This document shows positions 40,101 to 53,100 of a stretch of DNA of 64,000 bases, one piece after another (position 1 is the first letter of the stretch; each line of letters begins with the position of its first letter). This DNA comes from Verpa conica. Taxonomy: Eukaryota; Ascomycota; Pezizomycetes; Pezizales; Morchellaceae. The notes under the pieces were generated by a model that saw nothing but the letters and a program-made list of their open reading frames with translations, was not told where the DNA came from and made no database searches. The translations under genes and the position numbers were made by a program. The DNA is taken from assembly GCA_033030425.1 (NCBI GenBank), contig JAUFSD010000024.1, positions 1,207,959 to 1,271,958 of the forward strand, written 5' to 3'.

Positions 40101-41514
40101 TGACCTTTTGACCCTCTCGTATCATTGGCGGATAGATACTGAGCGACATCTTATCACAAACAAAATGGTGGGCTGATGGTCTGAGCTTTAGGCACCCCAT
40201 AATCAGCAGTGTTAAATACCAAGCATTCATTCCCGCCCTCAGTGAGAGACCCGGGGATTCCTATTCGCTTGATGTGCAGATTACGTCATAGGCGGGAGTG
40301 GGGTGAGTATGCTGAGGACATCAGCGTAGGCATCTCGGGGCTATGCTCATAGCTAGTATTAGCTACAGGAGTACCGAGGCTGTCGATCGGGACTACAGTG
40401 ACACTTTCGCACCTGATGGGATTAGTTCCTTCTCGTGAGAATACACCAGGAGTGTCGAGCAAATTGCGCGGGAAAATGCCTCAAGACGAGTCAACAAGAT
40501 CTTCTGGGCAGTAGATGCGACTGCGGAGAAACACGCGAATAGAGCAGAATGCTGGTCCCTAAGGAGTTTATGAGGGACGTGTTACGGGGGAGACGATGGA
40601 GGGTATGGCGAGTGACAAGGGAGACGAACGGTACCGACATCACAGAATCAGTTTAAAACCCTAACCTTGGAATTGTAGAGCAAGACCATGACTTGGACTA
40701 GAAACCCCCCAAGGGAGTACATACTATGCGAACGCCCTTAATATTCGCCCGCATCTCGAAACATTCCCACGTGCGAGCACGGCGCATGGCCGGAACATCT
40801 TATTCTGTGTGCAGTTAGTACCCCGCAATTTCTCGGCTGGACTTGATGTTTTATGAAAGCTTGTCTTGGGGGCGTCCCCCCGTCCCAGCATCGGGATTTG
40901 TTCGCTGTTTCGGGCCGTGTCTCTCAGGAATGCAAATTCCTCAGCTCGGTGTGCCGTGTACGTATAGCCGCCACTCTCATCACGGGTAAATCGATGTCTG
41001 TGGCGTCCGGTTAAGCAATATCGGGAGAATTTGTACCGTCTCTTGAGTAGCCAAGAGCTTGGGTGCCCCCCCGGCAACTATTTAGACCTTCCGCATATCA
41101 GTGTCCGAGCACTCCTGACATCTGTATAGACAGGTATTAGGTTACAGGTACTCTCTGCTCTACTCGTCAGCTTTCAAGTCTGCTATCCCAGACTGTTTAC
41201 GCCCCCTGAGTATCATGGGCGAATCGGATATTTCCCGTCCCCAAGTTCAGGTGCTCGGGTCTTGTTGCTCTGCTATCTCAGACACTTTCTTCTTATAACA
41301 AACACGTGGCGGGGGTGAACCCGGAATTGCGATGAGCCAGTCTGTCGGTAGAGAACTACCCGTAGAGCTGGCGATCCATCCTGGACTTTTGAAGCGAGAT
41401 GTCAGACAACTCCATATTCATACATAGTTGTGCACCGCCCTCCTACTCCGGAATTATAACAGTTCTCTTCACTTTCAATTCATTTCTCCACATTGGTTAC
41501 CCGCAGGAAATGTC
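37110..41514. other. Gene-free stretch with one MITE-like element
   Basis: Apart from the element at 37665-37949, only isolated short ORFs occur (117 aa at 40724-41077 minus, with no recognised domain). Telomere-like motifs lie at about 38650-38661 and 40656-40668. Confidence 0.5.
37665..37949. mobile_element. MITE-like element, family A copy 1 (TA-flanked)
   Basis: The left end TATAATCTGGGTGAATTCG faces the right end CGAATTAACTCAGGTCATA as an imperfect inverted repeat, bordered by TA on both sides. About 45 bp at the right end (37905-37949) and the GCACTGGAACAGT block near the left end are shared with the element at 44987-45193 in opposite orientation, while the middles differ. No coding capacity. 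This suits a non-autonomous Tc1/mariner-type element. Confidence 0.65.
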
Positions 41515-42837
41515 ATGTCCCAAAACACCCCAAACTATGTCAACCCCACTTCTCGGGCCCCGGTTATGCTTGGTGTTAGCGTACTATTTCTGTTCCTGGC
41601 GTCGGTATTTGTGGGGAGTCGTGTATTTATTAGAATAAGGCTAGGAAGAACAGGGGCAGACGAGGTGCTAATTATAATCGCGTGGGTATGTTAATACCTA
41701 GAGCTGTAGGGCAAAGATTAGACTGTCACTGACTGAGTGGAATGTTGGCTGGTAGGCACTGGTCCTGGGAATAGTAGTGTGTCTTTGTGTTTGTATGGCT
41801 ACCAATACGCATAGGAAGAGACAACTCAAACTCTGTTGCTGATATTTCTTTATAGCCATACGATATGGCCTTGGCCGACATAGCTGGGACATCCCGCCTG
41901 AAAATTATATCCCTCTCGGAAAGGTATCTTCTTCACCCCCTCCTGGGAATTTCAATAATATCGAAGGTTTTGTGCTCACGTTCCCCAGATAGTTTATACT
42001 TACATCGCACTATACAACCCCGTCCTTATCTTCTACAAATCCTCCATCCTAGTCTTCTATCTCCGGCTTGCGCCTCATCCTTTTACAACTTTCCGCAAAA
42101 TCTGCTATATCACAGGCGTGTATATCCTCGTCACTAGCAGTGCTTTCTTCCTCATCAATATCTTTGGCTGTAGGCCAATCTCAGGCGCATGGACTGGAGC
42201 TCCTGGCACAAGATGCGTGGACAAACACACGCTATACCTTGTGAGCGGGGCTAACAATATAGGGACGGACATGCTCCTATTGCTGCTTCCCATTCCAATC
42301 GTGATGAAGCTAAGGATGAGGATGAGGATAAAACTGGGAATAGTGACCATGTTCTCCATGGGGTTCTTGTAGGTTTCCCAGGCCATGGCAAGGAGTAGAG
42401 CTGACGGATATAGGGTCACGGTTGTGAGTGGCATTAGATTGTACCATATTGATATAGCGATGAGGAATAAGGATAATAGTTGTATGACCCCCTCTGTCTT
42501 TAATCCGTCCCTAGATCTTGGTATGAGAGGTTATGCTAATTGTGTAGGGGATGGGGCGTACTCAACTATGTGGTCGGTGATCGAGCTAAGTGTAGGGGTC
42601 ATGACAGCGTGCATGCCAGCCGCAAAGCAAGTAGTGGCATGGCTATGGCCAGGAAGTATGGGCGTGGAAGAGGAGGTGTTAGCGGGTCGAGTTGAGGGTG
42701 ACATCGAAGTTACGGTGATAGGGAACGAGGGCGAAGAGCGGGGCGAAGATGTTTATCCAGAATTACGGATGAGTGCCCGAGATGGGAGTGAGGAGTGTAT
42801 AGTAAAGGGAGGTTTTAGGGTAAACAGTTCAACCTGA
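41515..42837 (+). CDS. SAT4-family (fungal rhodopsin-domain) integral membrane protein
   Basis: Multi-pass plasma-membrane protein of a large, poorly characterised fungal family; some relatives are suggested GPCR-like receptors. Five exons (41515-41685, 41756-41786, 41856-41923, 41989-42368, 42414-42837), with introns of 45-70 bp and matching phases, encode 357 aa. TM1 is at about residues 17-38, followed by a basic IRIRLGRTGADE loop and TM2. The spliced segment RYGLGRHSWDIPPENY is the diagnostic family loop. Then come several TMs, the FGCRPISGAW extracellular box with paired Cys, and WSVIELSVGVMTACMP in TM7. The C-terminal tail (about 90 residues) is acidic and probably cytoplasmic. Exon 2 is only 31 bp and was placed by frame and family fit, so it is the least sure junction. 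The ATG at 41515 puts the first TM close to the N-terminus, as usual. Confidence 0.87.
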
Positions 42838-45477
42838 GCAATCTTTACGCAGGCCACATAGTGATATTGTTGACGATCACAGCGATCCAGAGCTCCAGAG
42901 GTACCTATACGTGCTTGACAACCGTCGAACCTCAAAAAACTACACATAAGAGGTGCCTGACATGGCTAAACTATGATACACCTAAATAACATTCTAGGTG
43001 CAGTTCATAAAATTTTAATATTAATTTTATACTTCTCATAGTTATGATAATTGCTTTGGTTGCTATGTATCTCTAGGGCTCCGGATCGCTGTGGTCGCCA
43101 AGAATATCATAGACAGCTCTTCTGTTGTATGATTATACGTCGGAGCGATGTAGAGTGCACTCAAATACTAGATGAATTTCCGATAACTTGCTAATAGAAT
43201 TCTTCACTACTACCACATGCTACACTGTATACTCGCTATCGTCATACATCCTGCTAACCGTCTCAATAAAACTTCTAGAGATTTCTAAAACCACGCTGAA
43301 TATAGTTCGATGATTGTCATGTCGTTCCGGGTTCCTGCGGTAGGGGTTTGGTTATATGTTTTATTTAAGCCGTTGGTTATTCTGTTGTGTTAATTCAACA
43401 ATAAAGTAATAAAAGTATAAGACCTGCGAAGTACAAGGCTGGTTGTCCCAGCTACCTTATTGTTAACCTAAAAGTCTGTAGTAATATATTAATTAGACGA
43501 CAATGATTACATTATGGCTTTATCTCATTCGCTCTACGCACATACTACTTACGTTTCCAGAGTCGCTAATGCATAATAAGTTTAGCTAGGGCTAACATAC
43601 CAACTGAAGCCAACCGTAACACCCTAGGAGATAAGTAAGCAGCAGTCTGTAGTAATTATAGGTATCCACTCTGGCGAGGGCATGTGTATAGATAGCGTAG
43701 ACGTATAGGTAATATTGCCCCTTCCCCTTTGCCGTTACTTTACTTACTTACCATCTACCGTAAGGTATACTCCAACCCTAGAGTACCTCTTAGGGCCATT
43801 GTCTTCTACTACGACTTTACCGAGGGTACCAACGGCATCGTAAGTTGTGCAGCAGGGCAAGATAAGTACCTCTTGTTTTCTCTTTAGCCTCATGACTTTA
43901 AGTATTTGTCTATGACTAATCCTCCCTAGATTCTTTATTCTAGTAGGATATTCGGACATCTATAATGTAAAAAAAAAAATAATCCAAAACGTTAGATAAT
44001 ATGAAGCTGATAAGTTTCATGAGGCGCGAGTGTGGCACACAAAATGCTTATTTAGACAAGGGGTATTTAAGCCTCCTAATAATGATTATTAAAGTATTAT
44101 CTTTTGAATAAAAACAATTATCTTTGTGATTATCACTGTTTCATGTCTTGGGGACCGCGGGGCATCACACATAACCTGAAGCATATGATAACATACGTTG
44201 AGGAAAGAGCACGGTATTGCTACCCCCGTAGGCCAATTAATGAGAATGAACAAGAGTCATACTAGCATGAATGATATCAAGGCATAAAGCATAAAGAATT
44301 ATCGCTGGAAACATACACAGCGTGGTTTATTGTATAAGAAGTGTAAAACGGAGCCCGGGTCACTATCCCATAGCCCAGTGGATAATATTACCCCCCAAAG
44401 TGGGAGTGGCTCAGCGTATAGTGGCCTGAGTTTAGCCATAGAATTCTGACACCTATAGAAAAGGAGTAGTTTCACCGGGTTACGTGATAGAGGAAACTAG
44501 CGAGAAGTTATGCCCTTGCATTGGTTTTCTTTATGTGGTATAATGCTAAATTGTATTTGTTTCATTTGAGGCCATGGCAAGACAGTTTTTTAGTCATACA
44601 TTGAGGATTAGAGGAATACAAGAGGGAATAGTACAAGAGGAAACAAGGGGTTTAGTGTCGAGGCAGCAGCATTTCATCAATCGCCCTCCCCCATGAGTTT
44701 TGAGATACATCACTAGAATCCTTTTAGAGTTAGAATCCCTCTCATGAATATTAGCCGCTAAGAATACCTTTATACCACTCCAGTACAAGGGCATCCGATA
44801 CCCAGGGCTCGGCGTTGTAACGGTTTAGATATCTGAAGAGACTGCCGTAAATATTTTACCTGGGTGGTTACCACAGGCGAGCGGGATCCCTGTCATAGAA
44901 GAGATGGCTTTATTAATACTGGCCCGGTGAAACCCCATCTTAGTTTTAGGTTTGCCGCTTTCCAGCCGTGCCTGACCAGAGTACTGTATAATCTGGGTTA
45001 ATTCGACCCGCTACGACCGGGGGTAATGTGCGTAATTCATGGTAAAGAAAATACAACTACAAGAGGTTTCACCTGTATTGGCACAAGTATCTACCTTTCT
45101 TGTTCTAATGTCTTCAATTTCCATGGCCCCAACTGTTCCAGTGCGTGCTAAATCCTGCTGTAGCGGGGCGAATTACATATAACTCAGATTATATGGTACT
45201 AGTAATTGGATGACTAATAGACAAGAGCCTCACAGCAGATCTTTATCTTATCTGATCATCGCCTGTTGGGGGTATGAGGTAACTTTCTATCCTGTCCTTT
45301 GACATCACCACCTTCACACACACCTAACTTTCGATGTTGGTCCCCAGGTGCCGAAGCCTACCCTTCGTTGCTAGGAGTCGCTGGAGCATGTTCTCAACTT
45401 TACCGCCTTAGGCTCGCTGTCATCTTTGCCTCCGGAGTGGGGGGGGGCATTCTTCATCTACTAGACCCCCGCTGACT
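42838..45477. other. Gene-free stretch with one MITE-like element
   Basis: AT-rich in 42960-44110. A 71 aa minus-strand ORF at 43744-43959 looks more protein-like than its surroundings but matches nothing I know. The element at 44987-45193 is listed separately. Confidence 0.45.
44987..45193. mobile_element. MITE-like element, family A copy 2 (TA-flanked)
   Basis: The left end TATAATCTGGGTTAATTCG pairs with the right end, whose reverse complement reads TATAATCTGAGTT...AATTCGCCCCGCT. TA duplications flank it at 44987-44988 and 45192-45193. Its left 45 bp correspond to the right end of the copy at 37.7 kb, inverted. The central 100 bp differ between copies. It is about 205 bp and non-coding. 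Confidence 0.65.
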
Positions 45478-46582
45478 GTGAGCGCGACGGGCCTGCTCGT
45501 ATCCCTCCGGGACATCCACGACCAGTATCTCCCGATACTACTGACCTCTCTAATATGTGAGGTTAGTAAGCTGATGGTGCTGGTAGCCTATCATTACCGA
45601 GGGGGGTCAGACGTTCTTGAGGATGCCAGCAGCCCAAGCCCAAACGACGATAACGTCTGCCCTGCAGCGCTCCCTTGAAGTAATCCTTCCCTTTGCTGGG
45701 GCGTGGCCTACATAAGGTTCCGAGCAGAAAGGTGCTATCTATGGAAATCTCACACTCCTCGCTGTTGAATTGCCCGGCTACTTCTTCGTGCCTTTCCTTC
45801 TCTAGGGCAGCTATACACCCACGGTACGCTTATACCTCACCTCCCCAAATCCCGCTCCGAGACCGACCCCACGGCCCAGGCTACCTATAGTTCCTTCGCC
45901 ACCTCCGCCAGCCACAAGACGACAACAGATGTGTTATTACCTACCAGTAAGGACATGCGCCCGCCTGCGACAGGAGGCTCTACTCGCTTCCAGAACCCAT
46001 CACAACCATCTGCGCATCTTCAATGCACACACATAATCTCCCGCAGCCTGAACTAGGCCTGCGCCGGTACATGGCTTGTAGACGATAAGACTGTCGTCTG
46101 GTACATTCTCAACATTTTTGACGCCGGCGTTAGCTCGCTGTTTCAGGGAGAGAAGATCGATGGCCCGGCAAACGCCATGATGCTGTACCCAAAGCGCACA
46201 ACCGGACTCTTGAATTTTTATTGAAGAGCTGCCCGGCGAGGGGGCTGGGGATGATGTAAACCGTTTATGTATTCTACAGGAGCTGGGGCGCCCCTCTGTT
46301 GTCGCTGCACTGCATGCACGCCGGGCCCGCTTCACGCGCATGGATAGCAGCCGGACAGAGCTGTCGGTCAGGAGGCTGCTGTCTGTACATAGTGCGTGCG
46401 CAAAGATCCTAGAGGTGGTTGGCGCAGCGGAGTATGTGGGGGGCCTGCTGGATGAGTTTGAGGAAGTGAGGGGTAGGACGGGTCTGGTGGAGGATGACAG
46501 CTCGGATCTCGCGATGCTTGTTAGGGTCGGGGTGGGCCTGGGAGGGTTATTTTCGCGGCGAGTGGCGAGAACTGCGGTGTAG
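45478..46582 (+). pseudogene. HNH-endonuclease-domain gene relic
   Basis: Three blocks on the plus strand recall the fungal HNH-nuclease family. The first, from 45478, reads LRDIHDQYLPILLTSL as in the family's N-terminus. The second, at about 46008-46221, reads HLQCTHIISRSL then TVVWYILNIFDAGVSSLF and GEKIDGPANAMML, matching the HNH core AHI...P-SL and the following W--L--FDPG segment. The third, from 46340, reads ELSVRRLLSVHSACAKILEV and a GAAEYV helix, as in the C-terminus. The core is broken by TAG at 46054-46056 and TGA at 46222-46224, and the third block is in another frame, so it is a decayed copy. The region is visibly more GC-rich than its flanks. Recognition is by eye and from memory of the family. 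Confidence 0.62.
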
Positions 46583-48218
46583 TGGGGTATACTTGGCTCT
46601 CGGAGGTGGGTATGGTTATACGGGGGTCACCAAGGTAGTAGTAGTGTTGGGCCGCCACAATTAGTTAATAAATAATAGTGCTCAAGGTCAAGAGCACAAT
46701 CGCAATTAGATTACCAAGTACTATTCCCTGCCACGGCTCTACCCAACACCATGCTCCGCACTGATCACCCAGGATATCTCTGCTTCGGCAGAGAAGTGAT
46801 CCACATCAGTACTAGGCCTTGCCTGTCTAGTTTGCAAGCCCAGCTTGAGCTTTGTTCCACTGAAACATGTAGGTTCCTAGGGGAAGCCTTGTCATGAATG
46901 TAGGTAGTTCATCAGTGGCCGGACTGCCCAAAACCCAAGAACAGCTACCGTAGGCTCTCCTATAGTTGTTATAATATACTCGTATTCTGTCAAGCCACGC
47001 TCTCGCCAACGGTCTGAATTTATCGAGAGCCTACGGTACCTCCATCTCGGTCACAAGCTATCACTCGCTTCAAGCATATCCCACTAACGGACGACTCCCT
47101 TATGAAATATCCTCCACCACCGGCTTATCACCCAATATTATGAGCCCGAGTTGATGTCAGCTCTCACCAATCATGGAATCTCACGCGGTCAAACCCATTC
47201 ATTAACTTTTAACCTAGTTAAATTCCGGGGACCAAATAGGGCCCACCGGTTATTCCCATCGTTGAGACAGTTCATTTACTAAAATCAGGCCCGGAGCCTG
47301 GCCTAAGGTGGTTCTATGAGGTTCGGAATCGCCCAAGCTAAACACTAGCTGCTTCACATCTGACCCCGAAGCAGTAATGGAATAGTGTATAGTAGTAGGA
47401 AAGTTAAACTAGCAAAATAATGTATGAATAATCTATTCGCATTTCTTGCTTAATTAGGTATAGATATAGGCGTTGTTTATTAGTGAAATATCGTTTGTGT
47501 GAGCGTATGAATTTATGGTGCGTACTCGTACTCGTACTAGAATACACAGGCGTTTTTTGCCTATTATTTTATAATGATTTCAATATAAGGCAAAGAATTT
47601 GAGTAATTCAGTATCACTCGGCTCTATAGAATGCGGCAGCAGAAACTCCCTGTCGGTCAGAACTGCTGCCAAAGCTATTGTTCTTGTAAGTGCACCGGCA
47701 AAGCTGACGTATGAGTCTTGGTTTCACGGCTCCTTCACCGCCACTATACCAAATACCTAATCTCGTATATAGGGCCTAGCGATTATACCAGTCAGGCACT
47801 TGAGAATTAATAAGATATCTGACTTGCGCAAGAAGCGAGTGCCAAGGATCTACATCTAACCTCACAAAAGACCACTGGGATTTCGTACAATCTTGGGTAG
47901 TACAACAACCAGATCTATCAAGTGGTGCCTAAATGAGGATCTTAAACTAGAGGTTGACTTGGACAGGCCCGGTCAAAGGATTGACCTAGCCCGGACCGGA
48001 CCGGACCAGATAACAGATTACTATGGCAAAAATAAGCCCGGTTCATCTAAAAGGGGGTTGGGCTGGCCAAAGTCAACCTCTGTCTTAATCTCAAGCCTCA
48101 AAGAAATCATGGCCAAATTCTTATATTTAATTTGGGAATTTTCTGCACTTCTAAAAAAGCAGTATAGAAAATTTTCTACTTATCAAACCTTTAAACTTCA
48201 TACATATACGCACACTGA
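46583..48218. other. Gene-free stretch between the HNH relic and P450 number 2
   Basis: A (CGTACT)3 run at about 47520-47540 is the only feature. The plus-strand ORF at 47893-48297 runs into the 3' end of P450 number 2 and has no domain. Confidence 0.5.
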
Positions 48219-50197
48219 TCAGTCAAGTAAAGGTACTGTAATCCCCGGCCGCCTAGTATATCTGACACGCAATTCTGGCTTTTGCCAGAGCGAATAGCAT
48301 TCATTGCCCTCGATCCAGTCATACTCAGGGTTAATCAATTCCATATCATAAACCCACAACATCTTCGCCATGATAATACGCATTTCCATAAGTGCCAAGC
48401 TATTTATTTTACCTCGAAGATTAGTCATCTGTTTGCCCGGGCTGAGATATAGTAGAAAATACCTTCTTCCTAAACACACACGTGATCCCAATGAGAAAGG
48501 CTGACTAGCTATTTTTTTATCGGTGCAGTCAGGATCAATCCAGCGTTCTGGCAGGAAATCGTAAGGTCTGTGGAAATTTTCCTCCGAGTGTGTTGCAGCC
48601 CAAGCTGTAGTTGATACCTCCGTCTGTTCATAGATTTTCTTAGCATTTCATATGTGGATAGGGTATGATTTAGCGCGGTGGCTTACTCCTTCAGGTACGT
48701 AAGCACCGTCTACGGTCTCCCCGGGGCTAACCCTTGGCAACCCAAAAGGGACTGGGGGATAGATTCTGAGCCCTTCATCGAGGACAGCTTTAAGATAGGT
48801 TAGGTGTTCGGTGGCAAGTCCGTTAATATCCTCATAGCTGCTAAAAGCACCGCGAATCTCTTTCACTAATTTCTGGTATACGGTAGGATTTTTGCAGAGG
48901 TAAAATGTGGTTCCCGATAATAGTGTAGCAGTAGTTTCTGAGCCAGCAATACTATAAAGGGTGGAATAGTTAGTAGAGATCGTGTATGGTTGTAGGGTTT
49001 AGCTAATACATTAGAAGCCCAGCTTGCGACATCATCTCGCCAACTGTGATGCCTTCTTCCTCTATTTTTTGCTTCATAACTAATCCGGATAATAAGTCTT
49101 TTCTTGCTGTAGTAGATTTCATGCGCCTACGGGTTGAGTTAGTAAGTGAGTTTCTTTCTTCACGATGAATCACTCAACTAGTGGAGGGGTGACGAACTTT
49201 GTAATCTTTTCTAGGCTATATTCATAATGCTTTTTTCTTGCATCTAGATCTTTCTTAGATACGAACATAGGTATAAGGGCTTTGAGAATCGGGTTTTTAT
49301 CAAGCATTGTAATGAGTGAGCCAGCTTTCACGGAGTCCATAACTGTCTTTACCCAAAAGTGCGATTTTCCTAACCAATATCCATAATCATTAGCTCTCGA
49401 GTCAGTATTATAGGAAAAGAATTATCTTCAAGTATGTAAGTAAACCTTGTGGAACTAACCGTCATCCAGGCTGCCGAAGGGGTCTCCAAATGCTAAGTCA
49501 CCGATGATGTCAAATGTTGTGAAATTATACCACTTGACCATATCCGCGCCTTCTTTTCCCGTCGTGTAAACATTGAGCTGGCTGACGAATTTGTCGGCAT
49601 ATTCTTGAACCAAGGCTTCCTGCTCGACTAGGGCCTTGGCAGAGAAGCCGTTGCTAAGATGTCGGCGCATTTTCCCGTGCTGATGTGGGTCGCGTGTGCT
49701 AACGATACTCTTCGGTGCATCATCATCGTAGAAGTCAGATTTCATAAATGGCTTCCGCCCACCAACATGACCATATATGTCCTTCCAGGAGGTTGCCGAG
49801 CAGTAAGAGAGCTGGTTTGGGCCGATACGGACGACAGGACCATACTTATCATGGAGATCTTTGACAATACGTGGGTATTGCCCGCTAAACCATGAACGGT
49901 AAAATGGTAGCTGTATAACATGTAGTTAGAGAAGGTCTTGGTATGCAAAGCGAAGGAGGACGAACGCGGGTGGCTGCGGACAGCTTTGGGCCAGGGTATT
50001 TGGAGAGCGGATGGAAGTAAACGTTATAGATACATCTACTTATAATGTAAAGTAGAGACTGAAGGTCGGGCGTAAGCTTCTCTCTCAAAAGTATGGGTTG
50101 AGTTATAAAATTAACTTACGAGTCCTACAGAGATACTAGCGATGTTATAGGTTGTCAAATGTGTCGTCAAGTCCCCCACATGCGGTGGGAGTGTCAT
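48219..50197 (-). CDS. Cytochrome P450 monooxygenase number 2 (isotrichodermin C-15 hydroxylase-like)
   Basis: ER-bound haem monooxygenase; substrate unknown. The ORFs look fragmentary, but eight exons join cleanly: 50197-50120, 50058-49966, 49910-49460, 49369-49198, 49126-49010, 48951-48687, 48623-48463, 48399-48219. Introns are 55-90 bp and all phases agree, giving 505 aa. A hydrophobic anchor at about 17-40 leads into [12 protein letters not shown]. The I-helix is AGSETT (306-311). ExxR is E363/R366 in DEGLR, followed by [10 protein letters not shown]. The ERW motif [10 protein letters not shown] comes before the haem loop [10 protein letters not shown], with Cys at 442. The layout and these motifs fit the CYP65-type clan that includes trichothecene C-15 hydroxylases (from memory). 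It is unrelated in detail to the first P450, and no pathway genes lie next to it. Confidence 0.93.
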
Positions 50198-53100
50198 TTT
50201 TATTCTGAGCAGATCAAACCCAAAATGACTCAGTTCGCCTCTTTGTTTTTGGCCGTGGGGTAATCACAAATTGTGCTTTTTGTACTATAGGAACTGAAAT
50301 AGGAGCGCTATAGGTCTACAGCTGGGGAACTCTGGTATCTTATATATTATTGGACAAATCACAATCCTTAAATAAGAAGCCGGGTGTTATTGTTCCGGCC
50401 TGGAGTTACAATTTGAGATATCTACCTAGATCACGGTCACAGCCCGGTAGCATTTTTATGTTCAATATATTATGTAACCCATACGTAGTCAACGCAACTC
50501 CGTAGCCTGTTTATTATACCTGCCCGCGTATATTTGCAGGTTGCTACTCCTTGAATGCTAGAAATCTATTTAGGTTGGTGTGCATAGCGTAACTAGACAG
50601 ATGTAGCGATCTGCACCAGTCATAAGTCGTCACTCCCTGCAACTATTACTTTGTACCCCCATGAGCTTTCAGGGAATTAGTAGATTAGAGATACCTGCAT
50701 TATGAAACCGGTAGATAAGGCCAACCCCAATATACCGAATACAGGAAGGATATACAGATCTCAAATTCTCCGACCTCGTATGATACAATTCAGGATAGAG
50801 TGGGTGTACGCTTGGTACGCTTGGTAGTTGTCGGGTACCAGAGAAGCTCGCAAGGATAGATAGATTTCAAAACCGTAGTTAGATTAGCCAGGGGTCTGAT
50901 AGCAAGTACGCTTAGATCTACGGTGGGGCTTTATTCTAGGATCAGCATGCGGGTATGTAGTTCATATGATAAGTAGCGATAACTACCTGTATGATACGAC
51001 TGACGCTTTTAGGACGGACTGTTATTGCATACCTTACAAAAATACGTAGTTCGTTCTAAAAGCTTTAGCCTTTTATGAGTGCACGTGAAACTGGTAAATG
51101 CCGGGTATGCGTAAAGTCGCGGCATAACCTTGCCTACCAGATTTATGGCTGGTTGGGGCTCTCGGATTTCGACACCTAACACATCGCTGTGTCAATTATG
51201 GTATTTGTGGCAGTGTCTAAAACTTATAATATCCGTCAACCTTTCAGGGAGTCTAGGAGCACGACTTGGATTGCCCATATTTTTAGTGCGCCTGTTTGCG
51301 TCTACCCTAAAGGAAGTGATGGTGTATTGGCGTGGGCGAACGGTCTATCGGGCTCTCCACTGGCTGCTCCGTGAATGGTACTCTATGTGACACCCTCTGT
51401 AGTGAGGATCTCCCTAGCGCTAGCAGGCATTGTCTCGAGTCTTTAGACAGTGTGTTCTAGCCCGCTCGGGGGACGCTGCCTATCCGAGAGACGTTTTTGA
51501 ATGTTAGATAATATAACTATTGTTTGCTACTAAAAAAGCGCCCAGCATATAAACATCCCCAGATAGAAAGGTGCATGGTATAAAGGTGCAAAAAAACAAA
51601 AAAAAATCCAGATGGACGAACATTTTTCTGACTACTAATTTAATTTATTTAGAGTGTATCTGTATTAATTGATGCATATTTTATTACCTTACCCAGATGG
51701 GGGATATTGTCACACTTCCAACAGGTAACCGATTCACGGGGTGCCTACCTGCTCGCCCACGTCTGCCGGGGTAAGTGTGTTGACAGTGGCAGTGGTGGCA
51801 CCAACCCCCACCTAAAGCTATTGGCTATTTCCCAGGAAAACCAGCGCCACAGCCAGGTCTCAACAGACTTACCCAGTGGACGTAGTACATAATGATTCTA
51901 TACCGTTGGGTTACTTCTGGATGTTTCTATAACGCAAATCTAATACGAGTCGATCAAGTCTTCAGTTCGTGTGGTGGAGTTTGAAGTAGGTTAGCTCGAG
52001 TATTATAACTTACGTTCACTTCAGGATCTCGTTAGCTTACATGGTGATCAATCCGAGTCATGGACTCCCTATTTGAGGTTATAGATAAAGTTACAACTCT
52101 GAGACTGTTAAAAGATCCTCTCGGGACAATCGGCGCCGTGACACGTTTAATTTACTAAGCCTAAACGAGCCCGGAAGTGTTAGGTCCGCTCGCCGGCTAC
52201 GGGATTTCGTGTTGCCGGATCAACCCTGCCAAGTTTTTGAGAAATTATGTGGCCCATGCCCATATCCCTGAGTACTTACTCGGAAGTCCGACGCGCCAAC
52301 GGCGTAACAGACTATGGATCACTGGCTGGCTGTGTTTAGAATGCTAAGGCTCCAATGAATACTATAATCCTTAGATATACAGTAGATATAGTTTTCGGTA
52401 GAATTATTGCAAAAACAGGGGTTAGCGAGCAAGGGTTTTGTGCCCAGTGCCTAGTACTAGAATCTCCATTGAGGACGCCAATGCCAATCATATTTATGAG
52501 CTCTGGGTGGAGTACTTTCGTATTAATTCCACCGGAGACTGTATAAACAGTTGCCCTATAAACTAGACCAATTACCATCCATGGCTGCTTTATAATTTAG
52601 TATGACCGTATTATCGCAAATTTTGTTCCTGATCCTACTTTAGTACGGGAGGAAGTTTGATTCTGCATATTTGGAAGTTATGTAGTTAAGTCATTGGATC
52701 AGGGTTACGACCGCAAAACTCAGCCGTAAATTTTACAAAATCATATCTCAGATAGCAAGGTCTAAGTTCTTTCCAGGACCAATTATTCATCCCGATTATA
52801 TCTTTTAAATATCGTTGGGGGACAAATAACCGCCCACCCACATGGCAACCAGGAACCCCACATTAACACAATACCCCGCTATATAAATTAATAGTGCACA
52901 GATTAACACTCCATTCTCTCTGTGGTTTAGTTTTCTGTTCTTATCAATTACCTATTTGGGGTTGGAATTGGTCATGGGTGGGTAGTTACTTTTGTCTTAT
53001 AACAATACTGAATGTTGCTAGTCACTCAGACTCGGGCCTGGTGAGTCTTAGTGATACCTATTGACGGTCCGCAAGACTCGTGGATGGGTATGAAGACTAA

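Noticed and set aside
48219..50197. P450 number 2 read as a fragmented pseudogene
   Set aside because: Eight exons with consistent phases and GT-AG introns give a full 505 aa protein with all P450 motifs.
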